64,000 nt of DNA. Source: Lingula anatina. Its lineage: Eukaryota > Brachiopoda > Lingulata > Lingulida > Lingulidae. A model generated the notes under the pieces. The model was given only the letters and a program-made list of their open reading frames with translations. It made no database searches and was not told the origin of the DNA. A program made the position numbers and the translations under genes. This document shows, in pieces, positions 13,421 to 23,743 of the stretch; within the stretch, counting starts at the first letter, position 1; every line of letters begins with the position of its first letter. The DNA lies in the NCBI RefSeq assembly GCF_001039355.2, contig NW_019775968.1:517973-581972 (forward strand), read 5' to 3'.

Positions 13421-13955
13421 NTCCCTTCGGTGCAGCCTGGGTTCTAATATACAGGTATATTGGCGAACAAAGTGGGCAGATTTCTTAAAACACGAATTAT
13501 CTAACTTACAGGCTGAGACAGCAGAAAACAGTAAAACCTATAGCTCGGCTCTCACGTTTTTTTACCTGAGTCTGAAATAGTTAATTATTTCATTTCCGAT
13601 TCCAAATTGGCTATCACTCTGGAAACAGACGGATATTAATTTCAAAATTAAATTAAATTCACTGCTAAGCCGTATTATCTAAGTAATTAACGCTGTCCAA
13701 TAAGGGGAAATGATAAAAATGTTACTTCTTTTAGAAACAACTTTGCCCGAAACCGTAAATATTTTAATGTCTAAAGCTTCATTCTAACATTTATTGGTTA
13801 AAAAACAAAAAGTAAAAAGGTTTTCTACTCCTATCCCTATAACATGCATTACCCATTTGTCGATGAGTACAGTCGTCTATAGTGAATAACTTTTCACGTT
13901 TAATACAAGTATGGCGTGCATTTAGCGACATTTACAGTACATATAATCCACTCGC
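13421..13955. other. sequence after contig gap, upstream of the D8C gene
   Basis: A one-base N at 13421 joins two contigs inside the receptor B tail exon. The sequence that follows does not continue that reading frame convincingly. I see no exon before the promoter at 13956, and the true distance between the two genes is unknown. Confidence 0.6.
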
Positions 13956-13963
13956 TATAAAAG
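13956..13963 (+). promoter_or_regulatory. TATA box of the D8C gene
   Basis: CTATAAAAGGGCC is a near-consensus TATA box about 30 bases before a likely transcription start near 13985. It is followed by a short leader exon ending at a strong donor (GTAAGTG at 14076), an intron, and an acceptor (TTCTTTAAG at 14400-14408) 19 bases before the start codon at 14428. The arrangement suggests focused, regulated transcription. Confidence 0.7.
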
Positions 13964-13985
13964 GGCCTTCCCTGAGTTCCTACGG

Positions 13986-14075
13986 ATAGCAGCTGGCAAT
14001 AGGAAAAGTAGTGAAGAAAGTCATTTGCTCCCGTGGCGAAATATCCTTTACTGTACAGAACAGGATTTTACACGA
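13986..14075 (+). other. predicted 5' untranslated leader exon of the D8C gene
   Basis: The start is placed by the TATA box spacing, the end by the donor GTAAGTG. It joins the coding exon that opens at 14409. Confidence 0.5.
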
Positions 14076-14427
14076 GTAAGTGAAATTATATCTTTTCATC
14101 AATGATTTTGTCTGTAATATAGGATTCTACGCACGATAATTTGTTCATAGGTCGACAGTGTACACATGTATATGAATATTTACTAGGCCATAAATTAATA
14201 GAAAACTGCGCTTACTCTTTTTATGTATACAATATTAGAGAACAGAGCATATGGGGCAAGTCAAATCAACCAGCTTTTGAATATCGAGATGCACTATTAT
14301 GTTTGCTTCCTTTTAGGAATAAAAATTTCACAGCGCTTCAAAGGCGTTTATCAGTTTTCTATGGTAAGACAGTTACCGTTGACGCCGTATAATGTTCTTT
14401 TCTTTAAGGTGCCAAAGGATAAAGAAA

Positions 14428-14521
14428 ATGAGTTCCACGGCTTCTTTGGTGTGTCTTATTTTTGGGGCTTGGTTGATAATCGGGCTATACGCTGCACCTG
14501 ATGACGGTAGGTGACTGCGCC

Positions 14522-14603
<82 letters not shown>

Positions 14604-15944
14604 TTACACTACTGAAAATTAACATAGTTTGCGATCTTATATCAGTGACTTTGAAATCTGATTAAATATGATATTCAACGATGACGCTATCACGGTGACG
14701 TAATCAGAAAAAAAGATTACATATCCTCGATCAGACAACAACGAGGAAAGAAGAAAGCAACGTTGCAACTTTTGGTGTCAGCCGATGCCGCTTTTTGGGG
14801 CCTGCAAAACATATTAACCTCAGCTAAAGTCGGTAATCATATTTGAATTTATTTAATGCAGTGTTCAATATTTCGCAAAAGGATGAACACAAACATCAGA
14901 GCAATCACCTGCAATAATGTTAATCATTTCTTAAGCCCCCTTTACACCGAACGGCGTCCTTTCTGCGTCCCGTAGTATGGTCTCATTTAAAATAAAAAAA
15001 ATACTTCCGAGCCGACAAGCATTCATACTGCAACCAAAGCGATGCTTGCGCCTCTTTTCTACGACCACAGCAATGCCAGTTTCATGGTCTAACAAAGAAC
15101 GCAAAAAAAACACCCCGTCCAGTGTAAAGGGGGTTTAAAAAAGTGCCACACTTGCAACTCATGGCTACGTACAATATGAAAAAATTAAGGCACAACAACA
15201 GTACCAATTCAGATGACAAAGTGCCGAATATCTTTAGAAGAAAAATGCCGTTAAAATTGTTTGTTGTCAGTTATCAAAATTCATATTTTCTTTATTCAAG
15301 TTGAGGACCCCTGTCGGCCAGACAGCCACGCTCTACTCAGCTCAGCCAGTAGAAACGTGGCCCGCGGGTCAAGGTATCGCTCTATGTCGAGTGCAAGATG
15401 CGACCAACTCCTACACGGGTGGAAGGAGCAGTGGTATAGGTTCACCGGGGAAGCGGGGAGCAGAATGGCGACCGAGGTGAGCGAAGTGGCTTTGCTTTTC
15501 GTCACACCTAACGCACTCTTAATGTCATAGGTCTTCTCAACGACATTGAAAAAGAGCACAGAATTGTGAAAATATGCCAATGTGAAAAAATACAATCGCA
15601 GCGAGCGCACGTTGACTTTACAAAATAGGCTCTCTCTCTTTCTCTCACACGCACACAGAGAGAGAGAGAGAGAGAGAGAGATAGTTGGTAAACCATCATT
15701 TTCCTTGTCTCCTTAGTGTCCCAAAGGATACTCCTGCGGCACCTGGGCCTCGCTGTGGATGAAGGGAACCTTGCCAACCGTGGAAGAAGGCGTGGTGGAA
15801 CGCAACATATGCGGCTCATACCGGGGCAACTGCTGCATGCAGAAAGACCCTATCATCAGCGTCAAGAACTGCGGGGACTTCTACGTGTATTACCTTCGCT
15901 CCACCTACTTTTGCTCCGCCTACTGCGGGACTGATGACGTGTGA
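14428..15944 (+). CDS. secreted D8C-domain protein (uromodulin/GP2/OIT3-type domain)
   Basis: Coding exons 14428-14506, 15301-15476, 15717-15944 join in frame (phases 1 and 0) to 160 residues. Residues 1 to about 22 are a signal peptide (LVCLIFGAWLIIGLYA). The rest is almost entirely one D8C domain, the cysteine-rich module of uromodulin, GP2, OIT3 and von Willebrand-like proteins. It opens with EDPCRP; then come CDQLLHGW and WYRFTGEAG (exon 2), CPKGYSCGTWASLWMKG, RNICG, NCCMQ, VKNCGDFYVYYL and CSAYCGTDD (exon 3). Ten cysteines are visible. Family members carry further EGF or ZP domains; here the protein stops right after the domain, so it is a small free secreted D8C protein. An insertion (KEQ) splits the usual GWYRF. 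Biological role is unknown; mucosal or epithelial secretion is a guess from the family. Confidence 0.85.
14525..14597. repeat. (CT)n(AC)n compound microsatellite
   Basis: About 24 CT units followed by about 12 AC units in the first coding-region intron of the D8C gene, 18 bases after the donor site. Confidence 0.95.
15630..15681. repeat. CT/GA microsatellite
   Basis: A CT-rich run passes through CACACGCACACA into (GA)n in the last intron of the D8C gene, about 35 bases before the acceptor. It can fold back on itself. Confidence 0.9.
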
Positions 15945-16163
15945 GCACCTGACTGGCTAGCGCAACGCCTCGTCCCTTATTTGGCATAAAACGTGGCGTC
16001 ATCAATTAGGGGAAACTAGCAGTAATCGGTCAAATGCGCTGTGTGTAATATTATTACTTTGGTGATTGAAAAACTACTGTTTGATGTCAAATGAGGACAT
16101 GACGTTTTGTTGTGGAAAAAAGTTCCACCAACCTATATGTTTTGCATCAAATAGTGTTCAAAT

Positions 16164-16169
16164 AATAAA
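16164..16169 (+). terminator. polyadenylation signal AATAAA of the D8C gene
   Basis: AATAAA at 16164, overlapped by a second at 16169-16174, about 220 bases after the stop codon. Position fits a short 3' UTR. Confidence 0.5.
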
Positions 16170-16673
16170 ATAAAATTCCATTTTCTTGTATATCTTGATA
16201 TCCCCCATGGCACATAAAAATTAAACTAATAAATTGTAAGAACAAACACCACATAACCCACGAGAAAAGAAAAACAGATAATTGCCTCTTGTCTTAGCTC
16301 GTATATGTAATGTGCGTATTTGAATAATGTGGCAATGGCAGGGCATATATAGTGGACGAAAGAATATAATGCAGACACGTAGAAAAAGTATTTAGCTCTT
16401 AGAAACTTGATGCAACTGATTAAACTTTATATATGGTCGCTGTGACCCCATAGGAATTTTTGCCTCAATGGCACACCCGATGATACTGGAGTGACATACC
16501 CCTGACACTCGCTCTTAACAGAATTGTGTCAATCAAATAAAATGCAGCAAACAAAGAATACAATTAAAGGGGAAAAAACGTAATCAATAAAACATAAAGG
16601 AAAAAACAAACAGGAAAATACAGATTTTTTTTCTTTTCACTGGAAAGATTATTTGTTGCCAAACTTATGTCAT

Positions 16674-16926
16674 TCACGTAAGATAACATCCGTGAGCATA
16701 ATTGATATAGGTCTGATTCCTTCCTCTCGATTCCAAAACTATGTCCAATAAATATGTACGAAGATGTAAGGTTTTGTTATGTCTATAAACATGTAACTGT
16801 ATCCCAAAAACGAAAGGGATGCTTGATCGTATCGATGGTTTTGAAAACTGGATCCAACGGGAGAGATACAATTTTCGTGTAAAGCACAATTTGCCCATGG
16901 AACCAGTATTTCATAGATAGATATCC
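16674..16926 (-). pseudogene. broken copy of the C-terminus of the DUF1647-like gene
   Basis: Reading on the minus strand, this stretch matches the last roughly 85 residues of the adjacent gene (LVPWANCALHENCISPVGS is identical). A 2-base insertion (TA, near 16790) throws the copy out of frame after SYMF, and the match resumes in another frame to a stop at 16674. Homology ends abruptly at 16926, so it is a partial tandem duplicate rather than a second gene. It lies about 230 bases downstream of the intact stop codon. Confidence 0.8.
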
Positions 16927-17158
16927 CATAGATATCAATTGAAAAAAATATATATACATCTGTTGTTCCCCTTGAAGAAAACTTGCGCAATACTTTTATC
17001 CCCATATATATATTTAACTTGAAAATCGGCCCTTGTAATATTGAACCTCTGTGAGTGTATCCATCTTAAAGGATTACTTTAAAACTCATCTCACCAAGAT
17101 TACGTCATATAAAATGTTTCCAATATTTTTTCCCACTAGAATGATCATGTTGACCTAG

Positions 17159-20049
17159 TTACGTTATCCACGAAATATTACATCCCTGTGCATAATTTAT
17201 ATAGGCTCGATTGTGTCCTCTAGGTGGATTAACAATATCTAATAAATATGTACGAAGATGTAAGGTTTTGTTATGTCTAAACATGTAACTGTGTCCCAAC
17301 AACGAAAGGGCTGTTTGATCGTATCTATTGTTTCCCAAACTGGATCCAACTGGAGAGATACAATTTTCGTGTAAAGCACAATTTGCCCATGGAACCAGTA
17401 TTTCCTCATAGATATCCCCTTGTCTAAGCCAGCCGTTTAAATTCCCACTGATAGACCCCTTTCCAACGTAGGGTCCTATTGTGATGTTGAAATATGTGAA
17501 CATTCCAGGATGAGCTACTTTTGTCACCGCACCATTTCCACGTAAGCCGGAATAAACATAACCATCTTTTTGAAAGAGAGAAATTATTATTTCTTTCATT
17601 CTTCCACTAATGTGGCTGCCGGCGTCCACCCAAAGCACTGCCTCGAGTTCATCGACCATTTGTTTAATAATGACCGGTTTGAAGGCGTACGTGTGCAGGT
17701 TGCGAAAGTGAGGGGGGTACCTTTCAAAGGGGAACCTCCTATACGTCACGCTGGACCAGCTTTTTACAGTCTCCACCTCTTTGGCGGTCAAACCGAGGTC
17801 CCACACCACGATTTTGAGAGTTGGTTCCCAGAAACAGAATGACCCGACGTGGTTAACGAGAGCCGGGGAAAAATACTTGTGATTAGCGCCTGTGACGATT
17901 GTAAAGTTGTTGATTTCAATAAGTTTACCCCTTGCAACAGGTCCTTTAGGCTTTGTCTCTCTCTGCAAGTCTGAAAAAATCCACATGGGTACCTTATTTT
18001 ACATGACGTATATGTGCCAACTGTTACCTCTAAACAGATTATTAGATTTGCCTAAGTTGCGTGTACACAATAGCTATACATTGGTATTAGAGAAACAAAA
18101 AGTATCTCGTATGTACCGGCTAATTTGCAGATCACCAAATGGGGGAAAGTGTATATAAAGTGTATATACAGTGCAACATTGGTCAAAAAGGTTGTCCCAC
18201 CCCCATTCCCATGTACTTTTATTTACAACTGATCAATTTACAGCTGTAAATTGTTCGAAAAAGTGCTTTGTATTCCAGATACCGTGTCTAACGCGATTAA
18301 GGGTTCAAAAAATTTAAAATAGTGGTGAAAGTATACAAATTTTATACCACTAAGTAAAATTTATAACAGGTACCCCTTCAAATCCAATATTTCACTGTGA
18401 TTTCAACAGATGTAAATAAATGTCTATTAAATTAAAAAGAGGCCATCAAATGTCACCAAATTTACACACAATTAGCATTAGGGTGTGCTTGTTAAAAGTC
18501 ACGTGCATAATAGCGAGTGCGGCTACATGTACCACGTACTGCAATTATCTCCTGTAGATGGCACGACAAGCCTTCAGCACGGGTAACAGTTCTGTTTTGT
18601 GGGATATTGTCCCATTCTTCTTAAACAACTTGGGGGAGATGGTCCACGCTTTTATGGAATTGGGTCTCCTCTGCAATTCCCACTCTAATTAATGTCACAG
18701 TTGATTAGTAAGGTTAATATCAGGGACCAAAGATGGTTGGTACATCCTTAAAGCATTGTGTTTCTACAACAAATCACTTGCCAGGCGAGAAGTGTGAGCA
18801 AGTTTGCCGTCATGATGAAGCCTTGAGTTCTTGAAGATGGAGTGAGATATCAGCTAAGAATGCTACGTTCATTGATCCCACAAGCATCTGAACGTAGAAA
18901 TCCATCACTGGAAGGAAGTCGGTTTTGATGCAGAATCAAGTTATTTCTTGTATCCCATTGATGGTCAAATGAGGGTCCACAGACATGTTGAAAAATGCCT
19001 CTTGGAAGGGTGTGTGCAGGATAATATTGCCTGAGGTGTTAGATCAGTCCGCATCTGGAGAACATTCCGAGCCCATGGTATCAGTATATTGTTCCTTTTG
19101 GAACTAAACGTAACTTGGGCATTTTACTGTAACATTCTCAACAGATAGCTAACTACATTTGCAAGAGGTGACTTCAAGGATGCTGCAGGCTTCATTGTGA
19201 CAACGCACAAGCTCAAAGTTCTCGTCTGGCAAGCGATTTCTTGCAGAAACACAAGGCTCTGAGGATGGGACAACAGTCTTTGAGTCCTAATATTTATCCT
19301 ATTGAGCACCTGTGGCATTAATTGGAATGATCATTGCAGAGGATAACCAATTCCCAACTAATCTGGACCAATTCCGTCTCGCTTTTTAATATGAATGGGA
19401 CAACATCCCACCAAACAGAATGGTTACCCGTGTTGAAGACTTGTCGCGCTTATCTACAGGAGATAATTGCAGTACACGGTAGTCGCACTCGCTATTAGGC
19501 ACGTGACCTTTAATGAGTACACCCTAATGCTAATTGTGTGTAAATTTGGTGACATTTGGTGGCGTCTTTTCAATTTAATAGACATTTCTTTACATCTGTA
19601 GAAATCACAGTGAAACATTGGATTTGAGGGGGTACCTGTTATAAATTTGACTAAATGGTATAAATGTACACATTTTCACCACTGTTTTGTATTTGTTTAA
19701 ACCATTAATCGTGTTAGAAATGGTATATGGAATAAAAGGCACCGTTTATAACAAATTACATCTGTGAGGTGATCATTTGTAAATAAAAGTACATGGAAAT
19801 GGGGGTGAGACAACCTTTTTGACCAATGTTGTATATTACACCACTGCATGGCGATAGGGGAGAGAGGGAGGGGGTGGCATTATCATCATCGTCATTATTA
19901 TTTTTGTTTTTGTTGTTGTTATTGCTATTATTCGCAATGGGTAGAGTAGGCTTACCTTTATCTAATACCTTTTTCTTCACACCTATCACCCCGTTGATCA
20001 CAATCCACAGAACACCTACCACAATCAGGAGAACCCACTGACACCGCAT
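17159..20049 (-). CDS. DUF1647-like type II membrane protein, probable glycosyltransferase fold
   Basis: Two exons, 19956-20049 and 17159-17970, join in phase 1 (donor GTAAGC, acceptor TTTTTTCAG) to 301 residues. The N-terminus, MRCQWVLLIVVGVLWIVING, is a signal anchor as in Golgi type II enzymes, followed by a short basic stem. The body has FTIVTGANHKYF, KIVVWDLGL (DUF1647-type early strand), the acidic motif LWVDAGSHI at about residue 147, and conserved cysteines near the end. The WVDAG motif sits where a DxD-like metal or nucleotide-sugar site would be in such folds. Reaction and substrate are unknown. The 1985-base intron holds a Tc1-type foldback (18169-19833), and a broken C-terminal duplicate follows. 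Length suits the family. The contig gap at 20079 hides the promoter. Confidence 0.72.
18169..19833. mobile_element. Tc1-type element with very long inverted arms, decayed
   Basis: Inserted in the DUF1647-like gene's intron. The left end opens TA|CAGTGCAACATTGGTC; the right end is its inverted, slightly decayed counterpart at 19833. Similarity between the arms extends about 650 bases inwards (18169 to about 18835 against about 19185 to 19833), far beyond a normal Tc1 terminal repeat. The right arm encodes, on the plus strand, a transposase end with DNAQAQSSRLASDFLQ and SPNIYPIEHLW, matching the second Asp and the final Glu region of Tc1 DDE transposases, then a stop. The left arm encodes an even more degraded version of the same part on the minus strand. 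The roughly 350-base centre adds an upstream piece (DGQMRVHRHVEKC, GVRSVRIW). Not functional. Confidence 0.8.
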
Positions 20050-20078
20050 CCTTATGATTCAGTTGGTTTTGTTCCGTT

Positions 20079-20079
20079 N
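20079..20079. other. one-base contig gap
   Basis: Single N joining contigs, 30 bases upstream of the start codon of the minus-strand DUF1647-like gene. Its promoter cannot be read from this assembly. Confidence 0.85.
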
Positions 20080-20093
20080 TTTACTTGCTACTT

Positions 20094-20151
20094 GGTAAGA
20101 TTGTTATTCCAATATATATATATATATATATATTGGAATAACAATCTTACC
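20094..20151. repeat. 58-bp perfect palindrome around an AT run
   Basis: Arm GTAAGATTGTTATTCC (20095-20110), a self-complementary AT stretch of 24 bases, then the exact reverse complement of the arm (20135-20150). One further G-C pair extends it. It lies 15 bases after a contig gap. Confidence 0.9.
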
Positions 20152-20161
20152 TAGGCAGATT

Positions 20162-20185
20162 TTAAACCCACCTAGGTGGGTTTAA
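20162..20185. repeat. 24-bp perfect palindrome
   Basis: The arms TTAAACCCACCT and AGGTGGGTTTAA meet with no loop, 10 bases after the longer palindrome at 20094-20151. Confidence 0.9.
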
Positions 20186-20327
20186 TATCAAGCCAGAATA
20201 AAATCCCAAGGCACAGACAATTTTAGATTATGAAAAGATCTATCACATCTCTAAGCATTTAAGTTCTAGATTCTGTAATTAAGAACATCTGTTTTGAGCG
20301 ATCTTGCATATGGGGGAATGCAAAACA

Positions 20328-20404
20328 TTTTATTTATTTATTTATTTATTTATTTATTATTATTATTATTATTGTGATTTTTTTTTTGTTGTTTTTTTTT
20401 TTGC
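20328..20404. repeat. TTTA/TTA/T-rich microsatellite
   Basis: Runs of TTTA, then TTA, then two T runs interrupted by GTTG. Confidence 0.9.
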
Positions 20405-20599
20405 CTCATAGATTGAAATACAAGAGTAAAAGTAATTCCAGCCATCTTTTTGGCTCTTCGATCATTCCTAAACATAACTCGGGTGTAATAGGGCTGTCTG
20501 CAAAGGGTTAACTTGTTCCGTCCAAATTTTTGTACCAAATATATATGTAGAACATCACTTTTTTATATTCTGATTGGTCTGTCTGTCTTTGTCATCGCT

Positions 20600-21250
20600 C
20601 TCAATGTTGCTATCTTCTGCTAACTTCCAAACCATATTTTTGTTATACTTTAATTTACTGAAAGACTTTCTTTGGTAAGATGGCAGTTTGCTTTCGAAAA
20701 TCGCCATGATTGGTATACATTTATGGTAATTATTCTGTTTATTATTATTATTATTTTTTATTATTATTATTATTATTATTTTTTTTTTTATTTATTTTAT
20801 TTTTTTTTTGCAGTTTTGGTGACGTTTGCCTCCTAACTGCCAAACCATACATTTGTTTTACTTTAAATTTACTGAGTGGCTATGTTTAGTAAAGATGCAG
20901 GTTGCTTTCATAAATTGGCATGATCGGTTTACATTTACATTAATCATTCTGTTTTTTTTCCAATTTTGGTGATGTTCATCCCATAACTGCCAAATCTTAT
21001 CTTTGTTTTACTTTTAATTTACTGAGTGGCTTTGTTTGATAAAGAGGCAGGTTGCTTTTGAAAATTGGCATGAAAGGTTTACATTAATGGTAATTATACA
21101 TTTTTTTTTTTTTTTGCACAAGTTTGGTGTGGATTGCCCCATAACTTCCAAATAATATTTTTAGTTTACTATAAATTTACCAAGTGTCTTTGGTAAAGTG
21201 GCAGGTTTCTTTTGAAATTAAGATTATCAGTTTATGATAATTATTTTGTT
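20600..21250. repeat. four diverged tandem copies of a ~150-bp unit
   Basis: Each unit reads TTTTGGTGA...CCAAA.CATA...TTTTACT.TAATTTACTGAGTGGC...GGCAGGTTGCTTT...GGCATGA..GGTTTACATT..GGTAAT. Approximate copies: 20600-20744, 20812-20960, 20961-21104, 21117-21250. A T/ATT-rich run at 20745-20811 separates the first two. I see no coding potential. Confidence 0.8.
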
Positions 21251-21823
21251 TTTAATGTGTGAATTTTTCATTTTTCACACATTAGCATTTTCAGTGGCTT
21301 TTATATCACATGGAATTGAATCACTTGCTAGTTTTTCAATGTCCATGTTACCTGTAGTACATAATGTAAGAAGGTAACAATGCTTATGCTATTTTAAAGC
21401 ATTATTTTGTGCACTTTTTTTCTGTGTAATGTCTGAACATTTGACAGCTTTGCTGCCATGTTTCCTGTATGGTATCTGTATATTTGTCAGCTTTGCTGTC
21501 TAGTTGCATCTTAACTCAGGAAACCACTGTTGCCTCTACCCTGAAATCAGTTTGGGAGAACATTGCTGCCTCTTGACAGGGAGGACTATGGCACCTTTAG
21601 TTTCTGGACACTGGTGGGAGTTTGTCCATTCAATCCAGAACACTTGGAAAGGGAATTTTTATACTTTCATGAATTACTTTTGTAAATTTATCTGGACGCT
21701 AAAACTACCCAGTAAGTTTCTGAATTTCATGGATGGGACTTTTACTGTATGTTCTTGGACAGTTAAGATGGCAGTTGGTGGGCAAAATGATTAACTGTGC
21801 AATTCGAAATAACCCCTTCATAA

Positions 21824-22038
21824 ATTTGTCTCATTTAACGTTCACTTACGGTTCTCAATCAATTCTAGAACATTTGGCGTATATTTTTTACAGTTCTAAT
21901 GTTGTTTTGTAATGAATTGAACAGTTCAAGAACTGTGTCCTTCAGAATGTCCTAGAACAGATAAAGAACATCTTTCCTAAAAAGAGAAAAACATGTTCTA
22001 GGTCAGATTGAGAACCATGAGTGTTAAATGAGACAAAC
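21824..22038. mobile_element. small foldback/MITE (~215 bp)
   Basis: The left end (TTTGTCTCATTTAACGTTCA...GGTTCTCAATC...CTAGAACAT) recurs inverted at the right end (ATGTTCTAG...GATTGAGAACC...GTTAAATGAGACAAA) over about 50 bases with mismatches. No internal reading frame. A non-autonomous DNA element is the likeliest reading. Confidence 0.7.
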
Positions 22039-22133
22039 TTTTGCAGGGGAATAGGGGTGGGGAGGGGGTGCGAAACACCAACTTTCTCAGTGTTTTTCAT
22101 TCCTATATTTGTCAAAAGAACACAGACCAAAAT

Positions 22134-22183
<50 letters not shown>

Positions 22184-23743
22184 TTATATCATATTTATTA
22201 CACAGTTGCTACCTAAGTTGTATTTTATTCCCCCCCCCCTCTTTTTTGATTAAACTTTTGGTGACTGAAAGTACATAAAAATAATAATTTGGAATGTTAA
22301 CAATAAACATTAGAAATACATTTCAATGTTTAAATTTTTGATTGCTTTAATGAGGCTGCTCACTATTTTGAATTTCTATTCAGGTGAATAGTTAAATAAG
22401 TGATAAATTTATTTTAAGGTATACTATCATCATTTGAAACTGCCTCGAAGTCATATTTATTTATTCCATCAGGGGTGGGCCAAACACTGACACTTGAGTT
22501 TTTACATATAGGAGAAAAAAATATTTTTAAAGAAAACTTGATTTTGTGTGAAAATCCCAAATAGGATACCGTTTAGGGTACATGTACAACTATCTCTGTT
22601 GAAGAATTAGATCTTTATCAAAGCAGCGCATTCCAAAAAAAGTTGGGTTTGATTGGGTTTGATTTTAGCATGTTCATTTTTATCGTTTGCTGATTATGTT
22701 AGAACACACCAGCCTTAATCACTACCTGAGGTCTTCTTTGGCTTTATAGAATGCGGATTTTGAGACTATCAGGCTGTGTACGCCTGTGTAAGTACCCTGC
22801 CTCTTCCCGCCCCCAAACAAACTGGCACAGCACAGCACAGCAGCCAAGAAGATAACTGTTTGGGTGGATGTAATCACACTTGGACAGGTGTCCTTCTACA
22901 TGTGACAGTTAGAGAAGGCAGAGAAGACCTATGGTAACATTGGTTGCACTTGTGAAGTGTTTATCTCCAGTCTCATAAAATGCCACTACATGTAGTGTGT
23001 GCAAGCCTGTTGATTAATGTGAAAGCATCCATAAGAAAGCTATCTATGCAACAATAAGCTCATTTTGTGCTCAGGTGCATGCCTGTGAATGTTCTCATAC
23101 ACCACAATAGGACTACCAATTTCTTAAAACCTCTTCTGCCATCACTCAACAATCTGCCCTGGTGCTGATAGATCTACAATGTATATCACAATGCCCATAT
23201 TTGGCCCACATATAGGCATTCACATTTTTGCCAGTCCTGCAGTGTAAGGGAAAGAGCCTGCTTCTCCTCCAAGAATTCTCCACTGTGTCCTTTTTGTGTC
23301 AACATTCAGTGATATTATAATTTTGGGTTCTCTTCCGTGATTGTGAATGTAATTTAAAGACAGAGACAAATTGTATAACAATGCCGTGTTATATAAGTAT
23401 CAAGACAAATATTCCAAATGTTGGTTAGGTTTAAACGATCTTTAATTTTTCTTATGTTATCAATAAAGAAGACACAGTGTATTAACACAAAGAATTAACT
23501 TCAAAATTTTGTATGAATTTCTTTAATTACAAATATCTAGGGCTGTAATCCGAATCCATACATTTGTGTGTATAGAGGAAAAAGGTTTCAAATAATCTTT
23601 CATATGAAAAATATATGGAGTATATGTAATGTATATTTTAATCAACATCATTTAGAGATGCCTATAAATAAATTCATAATACAGGACTCCAATGGGCGTT
23701 ATGGTGTTAAGGCAACCTTAAAAAAATTTTTTTTTAATATCAG
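22039..23743. other. intergenic, with AT microsatellite at 22137-22181
   Basis: Apart from the (AT)n run and a C run near 22230 I see no gene, RNA or transposon structure. The 3' UTR of the minus-strand gene ending at 23744 should lie at its right edge. Confidence 0.5.

Noticed and set aside
14931..15131. Inverted pair CCCCCTTTACACCGAACG... / ...AGTGTAAAGGGGG with a 60-codon minus-strand frame between
   Set aside because: The inverted ends suggest a small MITE of about 200 bases in the D8C gene intron, but the arms match over only about 13 bases and no second copy is in the window, so I do not list it as a feature.
17570..17842. 90-codon plus-strand frame
   Set aside because: Antisense to the DUF1647-like coding exon.
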